A program made the translations under genes and the position numbers. A DNA stretch of 64,000 bases from Cyrtodaria siliqua (taxonomy: Eukaryota > Mollusca > Bivalvia > Adapedonta > Hiatellidae), in assembly GCA_037043455.1 (NCBI GenBank), contig JAWPHD010004496.1:122339-186338 (forward strand), written 5' to 3'. Within the stretch, counting starts at the first letter, position 1; every line of letters begins with the position of its first letter. Below the pieces are notes generated by a model. It saw only the letters and a program-made list of their open reading frames with translations, searched no databases and was not told where the DNA came from. Positions 57,405-64,000 of the stretch are shown here, piece by piece.

Positions 57405-58794
57405 ATTAATATGAGCTGTCAGATATTGAATTTGCCGGTGTTAAATGTGGTGTTTTTTTGTAATTATGATGATATTTTGAAACCGAATTCGGAAAGTAGG
57501 TAGCCTAAAATTGTCGATGTTCCTGACGTTACTCGAAGATCATAATTATTGTGTTTCTTAAGAAATATAAAAAGATCGGACAGGGAAAGTAGCATTCAAG
57601 GAGGACAGTCAACCACAAAACACAGAAACAAACATGCAAACAGACTAACAAGAAGGCAAAAGTAACAATAAATGCAAACGACATCACAAACACAAAAGGG
57701 TTGACAATATGGCTACCGCATTGGAACGGTCATTTTAAAGGTTCGTTTATCTGCAAGACAGATGGAAACAAGCATGTAAGACTTCCTTTTTTTCTTTTTT
57801 TTTAACAAATCCGACTGAACGTAATCTATTTGTAATGTTTAGTTTAGCAAATGCATATTATAAATAAAATTGAAAATCAAAACAGTTAACTGAAGTTATT
57901 TTTTTACCCTCGGCTTATGCACAAATTAAAATATGACACATGATGTCAACACACCATGCGTAGCCAGTGTTTGTGATTTATGGCCTCTTTGATCTAAAGA
58001 AACATCCTGCTTTGGACAGCCAATTAGCCACGGGGTATCGCATTATCACTATTGGAGAAATCCTTTATCTTTTGATTGCAATAAACAACATGTAAATAAA
58101 ACTCAACATAAGCGACTGTTCAGTTACTTGTTTTTGGCATGGCTATATATCTATTTAGGTCCTATGAATTATGAAATCGTATAGTAGGAATGAAAAATAT
58201 TTTACAGAGTTCTGTTAATTATTTAATCTATGCCGTAACAATGATCAACATTGAATTACTTTTTGCGATACGTATTCGCTTGTGGAATATACTTTTATGA
58301 ACATTATTTAAAGGAGAATTTATAAACTCTCAAACTACTGATGCTTAATTATTCTTTTATTTTTATTTTATAACTGGTAGACAAGATTAATATGAACCGT
58401 TCCTGTTTACAAGAAAGTTATATAACTTGGGAAATATGATTAAAATGCAGGGACATATTTAAGTGTAATAAGTAAAGTTAATTACTTTAAACAATTTATG
58501 AAGCACGAGGATTATGATCTTTGAGTAACGCACATCTACCTACTTTCGGTTTTAAGGTATCATTATAATGGCAATAAAAAAGCCATTTTACCCAGAAAAG
58601 GTCAATATTCTGACAGTTTATATTACTAACACAACTAGAAACAGCACTCGCATGATATATTTGCATGATACGTTCTAAGATGTGTCTAAAACAAATAAAT
58701 ACTGTATACTCACTATTCAGAGTTAGTGTTGAGACACCCCGTACTCGAAATCTCGCGAAAAACGAGAGCGATATTTGATAATGGCAAAATCGAG
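57405..58794. mobile_element. Second, disrupted copy of the foldback transposon
   Basis: 58373-58794 matches the right arm of 8487-9965 (ends ttgataatggcaaaatcgag). 57890-58372 matches its interior in inverse orientation, e.g. agccaattagccacggggta and aacataagcgactgttca. A diverged left-arm remnant at 57405-57510 (gagctgtcagatattgaa, cggaaagtaggtag) is separated by the R1-containing segment. Confidence 0.75.
57517..57730 (-). repeat. Duplicated R1-containing segment, second copy
   Basis: Second copy of 57118-57305, extending further into R1 (ggctaccgcattggaacggt). The 211 bp between the copies hold part of the foldback element's left arm. Confidence 0.92.
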
Positions 58795-58799
58795 AATAG

Positions 58800-60530
58800 T
58801 TTTTAAGAAGTAGTCGCTACAAATATGTTTAAACAATTATTTTTTTTAGCCATGGCGACCATCTTGAATTCCGGCCAACCTGAAATTGTGGCAAGATCAA
58901 CTAGACATGAAGAGCAATATTTCTGTTAAGTTTCATGAAAATCCTTCCAGTAGTTTCAGAGGAGTAGTCGCTACAAGTTTTTACTATACAACTTTTTGTA
59001 AAAAATAATGACCATGTTTAATAACGAATCAAAATGATTTTCGACAAGGACCAACATCATGTCATGCTGATCATTTTAGAAAAAGTCCCATATCAATATC
59101 ACTTATAGTTTTAATAAAGTAGGTGCTACAAACTTGTTTTCCTTTTTAATTTATTTTAAGCCATGGCGACAATCTTGAATTTATGCTAAGATCAACTAGA
59201 CATGAAGTGCAACATTCCTGTGAAGTTTCATGAAAATCTGACAAGTAGTTACAGAGAAGTAGTCGCTACAAGTTTTTACTATATAACTCTGGTAAACAAA
59301 GACGATCGCTGACAGTCATGTTTAACGTCAAATCAAAATGATTTTCAAAAAGGATCTGTCACCAACATCATGTCATGCTGATCATTTAAAAAAAAGTCCC
59401 ATATCAATATCACTTATAGTTTTCAAGAAGTAGTTGCTACAAATTTGTATTTTACAAATCTATTCTTATCCGTCCGACGTGAAATTTTGCTAGGATCAGC
59501 TAGATATCAAGAGCAACATTCCTTTGAAGCGTCAACATCTGTCAAGTACTTTCAAAGGATTGGTCGCTACACATGTAAACAGAGATGGTCGCTGGCAGCC
59601 ATGTTTCATGTCGAATCAAAATGATTTCCGACAATTGACCAACATCATGTCATGTTGATCATTTTAGAGAAAGTCCCATATCAATATCACTTATAATTTT
59701 CAGGAAGTAGTCGCTACAAATTTGTTTTGTTTTTAAATCTACTTTTAGCAATAGTGGCCATCTTGAATTTCCGTCCTGCCTGAAATGTTGCTAGGATCAA
59801 CTAGACATCAAGAGCAACATTCCTGTGAAGTTTCATGAAAATCCGTCAAGTAGTGTTAGAGTAGTCGCTACATGTTTTTATTATATTACTGTATGTGAAC
59901 AAAGATGGCGTGTGTTTGATGTCGAATCAAAATAATTTTCGAAAGGATCAACATCATGTCATGCTGATCATTTTAAAAAAAGTCCCATATCAATATTACT
60001 TATAGTTTTCAAGAGTAGTCGCTACAGACTTTTTATTTAAATCTATATTTATTCGTGGTGGCCATCTTGAACTTCCAGCCGACCTAAAATGTTGCTAGGA
60101 TCTATTAGACATCAAGAGCAACATTCTTGTGAAGGTTCATGAAAGTCCGTTCAGTACTTTCAGAGGAGAAGTTGCTACGAGTTTTTACTATATAACTCTA
60201 TGTAAACAAAGATGGCCGCTGGGCGCCATGTCGACAAGAACCAACATCATGCCATGTTGATCTTTTTAGAAAAAGGCCCTTATCAATATCACTTATGGTT
60301 TTCAAGAAGTAGTCGCTACAAACTTCTATTTTTAGCTTTGGTGGCCATCTTGGATTTTACATCAGTGTGAATTGCTAGAATAAACAAGACATCATGGGCT
60401 ACATTCCTGTAAAGTTTCATGAAAATCCATCCAGTAGTTTCAGACGAGTAGTCGCTAAAAAAAAAGTTTATGGACGGGCACCGCACCACGGCTAAAGCTC
60501 TGCTGATCTTTGGTCAGTAGTGCCAAAAAC
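58800..60530. repeat. ~300-bp tandem repeat, about 5.5 units, with gctctgctgatc tail
   Basis: Each unit contains agtagtcgctacaaa, a ggccatcttgaattt box, aggatcaactagacatcaag, agcaacattcctgtgaagtt, tcatgaaaatcc, tttttactatataac, aatcaaaatgattttcgac, ccaacatcatgtcatgctga and aaagtcccatatcaatatca. Units start near 58808, 59115, 59425, 59704, 60013 and 60306. The tail shares ctctgctgatctttggtcag with the element at 53382-53912. Confidence 0.9.
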
Positions 60531-60929
60531 AAACAAAAACTTGTGATTTACTGCATTAAACGTCTGAAAATCAAATATGGATCTGTTTCACAGTTTACTA
60601 GAACATGCAAACGCAAGAGTTAGCAAGCTTGTATACCTTTATAACAGAGCATACATTTTAAATCAGTTTAATGCAAAAGTGACATATTATACAAAAAGTC
60701 AATAGCGAATGACACAAAGTCTATATCATCTCTGTAGGTTTGAAATAAATCGTCGGTTGTTTACAAAGTCAGATGAAGGATAATGTATTTTCAAAGTTTT
60801 GCAACACTAGTAATTGCCCTCGAGTTGGACTGTAAAGGTAACTGATGAAATCAATTGATACAAAACTAGAAGGATGTTCCACAGAACACTTGGGTCACTT
60901 GCCTTGTGCTTATTTTAGCATGTACAAAC

Positions 60930-61170
60930 AAACTATAAAAAGAGGCATAACTCTGCCAAAATGAAAGTCAGTAAGTTATAGGTCATGTTTAACACATTTC
61001 TGGAGGTAAGATGAAGATGTGTGTGAAGTTTTATGAACATAGGTCAAATACTTTTCAAGTTATTATGGCCAAGGTTAGGTTGCATATTAAACTGTAATGG
61101 ACGATGGCAACGACGATGGACAAAGTGATCCCTAAGTGACTGCCGTGCTACGTAGGCAATACAAAAATGA
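60930..61170. repeat. Repeat family S, single copy with tail
   Basis: One unit like those at 22160-22975 (ggcataactctgccaaaatg, gtgtgtgaagttttatgaac), followed directly by cgatggacaaagtgatccct and the gactgccgtgctacg box. It shows the intact junction that is interrupted at 22976-23466. Confidence 0.75.
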
Positions 61171-61800
61171 TTAAGAAATCATTGGATTGTCTTCCTTTAA
61201 CATACTGACATAGTAATGTTCATTGGTTTTAAGTACAGAAGAAATGCAAACGTAATGTAATGACAGAATCAGGGGCAAGTCTGCTTTTTGGGCAAGTCAC
61301 ACAGACATTTAGGGGTGCATTTCTGATTTAGAAATGATGATGGAATCTATGTAAACAATAGCGCATATTTTCTGATATTATTTAAAAAGAACTAATACTT
61401 TACTTCAGAACTCCAGATAAGCAATTTTTGGGAGTATTAAAATTTAAGAAATCAGCAAAAAAAATAATGGAATGAAAATCAGCATTGAAAATTAACAATT
61501 GCTAGTTTAATAAAGTCATATTTTGAAGTAAAAAGCCAAAACATTATAACATTCACTCTTTAAAATAATCTGAATCAGCAATGCAGATTTATGTAGAAGG
61601 TAAAATACCCTTTGACATGGAAGTTTGTCTGGAGCTCTGTAATTACAATAACAACAGTCTTCACGAAAAATATGTTAAGCTACTAGCCCATCGGGCATGT
61701 GACTTACAAAAATGTATTGTACAACAATATCCTAAATACACACTATGCATCGTGTAATACCCGAGGATATAAACAGCATATGTTAGTTATTGTGGTACAA
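61171..61800. other. AT-rich stretch, no feature
   Basis: No gene or repeat recognised. Confidence 0.4.
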
Positions 61801-61807
61801 ATACAAT

Positions 61808-61896
61808 AGAGCATGAGTCTTGCACGTGTACGGACGATAATGCACTCGCTAACGCTCGTGCATTATCTCCCCGTACACGTGCAAAACTCATGCTCT
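61808..61896. repeat. Hairpin with agagcatgag-cacgtgtacgg arms
   Basis: 26-bp outer arms, agagcatgagtcttgcacgt and its mirror acgtgcaaaactcatgctct, are followed inward by gataatgca / tgcattatc around ctcgctaacgctcg. Two mismatches lie in the outer arm. The right half (ctcgctaacgctcgtgcatt onwards, through atgctct) recurs as a direct repeat at 61991-62043. Confidence 0.9.
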
Positions 61897-61990
61897 GTTA
61901 TATACTTAGCCGGACACATTTCTACTGATCCGAATGTTTTAAGTGTAATTTGAGTGTTAGTATTAGACAAATATATATATTGTCATAGAA

Positions 61991-62043
61991 ACTCGCTAAC
62001 GCTCGTGCATTATCTCCCCGTACACGTGCAAAACTCATGCTCT
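61991..62043. repeat. Half-copy of the 61808-61896 hairpin
   Basis: Same sequence as 61844-61896 without the partner arm, so it cannot form the hairpin itself. A hairpin of the full unit type may have lost one arm here, or the two loci may have exchanged by template switching. Confidence 0.9.
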
Positions 62044-62045
62044 AT

Positions 62046-64000
62046 TCTATACAAATAATTAAATAAAATAAAGAACTTCATTGTTTTCACACTTTATTCT
62101 CAGTCATTGGGTCTGAAAATTACGGATTCTGTTTCATAAGAGTGTTTTTTTAGTCACTAACGTCTGCATTACTTTTTTCTGCCGGGTTACGCTCTTTCGA
62201 ACTCATCGTACATGTAGGTTACAAAATAGACCAGATCATTATCAGTCGGGCTTACATCGCGGTATTGATTCATACTTAATATTGCTCCTTTGTCCCCAAC
62301 GTCGTTCGGAAACAGCAAATAAAATGAAAACCAGTCTGTTCTGAAACCGAGAGTTGTTTCCAGCGATGTATAAACAAAATAAATCGACTTTTAAATTAGT
62401 TTACAAGCTGTCGTTAATTTTTGGGTCTGATTTCATTCCGATTCATTTTGGCTTTTTTGTCTAATTTTTAACATGCCCGCTTGCAAAATTGACATACCCT
62501 ATATGATTTTTACTGACTGCGGGCTTCGGGCTATCAGCAAATTTCGAAAACTGTGACAAACTCATATGTTATTTTCTTTTAATTGTCTTACAATAGCGAA
62601 TATTACACTCGATTGTTTTCAAAACATGAATATTTACTAACTCTGTCGGACATTTAAAGATTATGTTTCCCAAGGCAGACTTTCATCAGCTTTACGGGAG
62701 TGATATTTAGATGCATTTTAAACCCTTAGAACCAACTTGACAGATACATGTTTATCGAATGCAACATTATTCTGGTCTTCGTTTCATTTTTATTGAAAAA
62801 TACTAATTATTCGATAATTACCCCAAACTTAGTTTTCAGGCATGCCCGCATTGAGTAACAAAAAACAAAATCATTAACTACTGCAGAGATATAGATATGT
62901 TATTGATATATATGACTAATCGTAGGATATCACATTTTAAACAATCTCGCGCTTTATACCAAACACATTTCTTTATTTCGTAATTAGCCGTCAATAAATC
63001 ACACAGAAGTTCGCAGTTCGCAGTTTTGCTTATTGTCGACGACTCAAATATCGCCCTACATGGATAAAAAAGCGAAGTCGTTCAAATTAGAGCGAAGTTT
63101 AAAGCGACTTCGCCTAATCAGTCACATGAGTATTGTAAGCACTTTCTCTATAAGTAACCTATTATTCATGTCTGACACAAACATATCGAAACTGCATCGA
63201 TTCAGAGATAATTAGCTCCCAAATACTTATTACATAATGTATTTAGTCAGCAAGTTTCATTCCAAGGTGCTTTGAATAATGATTTAATTGATTGATTTCT
63301 ACCAGAATATATCGGAAATGTGTCCTGTTTCTAAGACCAAGACAAAAAATAATCCATTCACAACATCTCGTACACTGCTACGCAGCATTACTGAAATGTC
63401 ACCATATCCTTCCAGTGTGACCCTCATTCCAAATTTATGTTTCTGCTATTTTCTGCAAACTGATCATAGTGATGTACTCGAGATACTGAGATTGAACTAC
63501 TTCACGCAATATCTCAATTGCATCCGACTGCCGAAAACGACAGATATGCAGAGAAGAACTGATGAGTATATTTAAATTGCACTTTGGTGACTTTTGACTT
63601 CAATATCTCGGCGGGTTGACAAGAGATCGTAGGATAGGACATTCCGTTTTGCACGCGACAGTGTACAAGGTGTATGTATTTGATACATTTGTAAACATCT
63701 ACTTCATCTCAGAAAAAAATATCACTAAAATGTCCCCTTACATTCCTTCATAAATAATTATAATAAAGTTCTATAAAGTTAATAATCAAAAGGTGCAATT
63801 TGCTGTGCCACGCCTCCTCCCCATCTGAAATTAATGATTTATCTCAAATATTTGTAAGTTAATTTGATGAATGTAAGTCTGTATTGTTTTTTTCCATTCA
63901 TTTGTTGTTCAATAAACGGTTTAACTTTCTCATATTCGAAACTTCAGATATACAGGAAGTAAATCACTGTGGTATTCATGCCCGGTGTAGTGGAAAGGAG
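62046..64000. other. Terminal stretch, no gene recognised
   Basis: AT-rich sequence. Open frames at 63033-63215 and 63288-63575 have no domain, signal or splice context that I can support. The tail exons of the Notch-ligand-like gene were not recognised here. Confidence 0.4.

Noticed and set aside
63288..63575. 95-codon plus-strand frame near the window end as a downstream exon
   Set aside because: No cysteine pattern of DSL or EGF domains, no acceptor support, and no family resemblance.

Overview
This window is eukaryotic, repeat-dominated DNA from an animal genome. There are no operons and coding density is very low. Consensus GT/AG splice sites are visible, along with a tRNA-derived SINE, LINE, Ty3/gypsy, hAT, Tc1/mariner and piggyBac-like relics and many minisatellites. 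The SINE body and several dispersed repeats look like those I know from bivalve molluscs, so a marine bivalve is my best guess. That is inference from repeat style, not from a host marker gene.

Region 1-20.5 kb. A direct segmental duplication dominates: copy A 347-5913, copy B 13122-20476. Each copy holds a decayed LINE (endonuclease and pre-RT parts), an approximately 430-bp TA-flanked MITE, a dispersed repeat called R1 here, and on the minus strand the first coding exon of a seven-transmembrane receptor. Copy A of that exon has lost one base; copy B is open up to a GTAAGT donor. Copy B also carries a 1788-bp hAT-type insertion (13329-15116), and copy A preserves the empty site. Between the copies lie a foldback transposon with arms of about 400-450 bp (8487-9965) and piggyBac-like and other MITEs.

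Region 20.5-31 kb. This stretch is mostly tandem and dispersed repeats: 30-bp, 64-bp and roughly 160-190-bp units. It also holds a mariner helix-turn-helix relic, a Tc1-like transposase relic and two weak candidate host exons.

Region 31-50.6 kb. The only host gene I can assemble lies here on the plus strand. A signal-peptide exon (31143-31187), an exon 17 kb downstream (48446-48609) and a third exon (50453-50585) join with compatible phases into the start of a secreted protein resembling the N-terminal (MNLL/C2) domain of Notch ligands (Delta/Jagged). Its remaining exons are not recognised in the window. Intron 1 contains a 2.2-kb satellite with a 435-bp higher-order repeat, a SINE with a 9-bp target-site duplication, and a complete 7.76-kb LTR retrotransposon (36791-44550, minus strand, 5-bp target-site duplication). 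Intron 2 is mostly an approximately 89-bp minisatellite. In the LTR element the integrase lies upstream of RT and RNase H although all domains are Ty3/gypsy-like, the unusual pol order known from Gmr1-type elements. It is internally deleted (most of gag and all of protease), and its 5' LTR carries a nested 660-bp solo LTR.

Region 50.6-64 kb. This contains a LINE 3' fragment, many tandem and dispersed repeats, an inverted second copy of the foldback element, a GCGAAATAACGCC-type short-period array and near-perfect hairpins. No convincing exon was found in the last 3.5 kb.

I see no clear new multi-gene system. The most notable items are the copia-ordered gypsy element with its nested solo LTR, the split Notch-ligand-like gene, and the duplicated receptor exon with an empty-site/filled-site transposon pair. 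All identities are judged by eye; no alignment or search was run.
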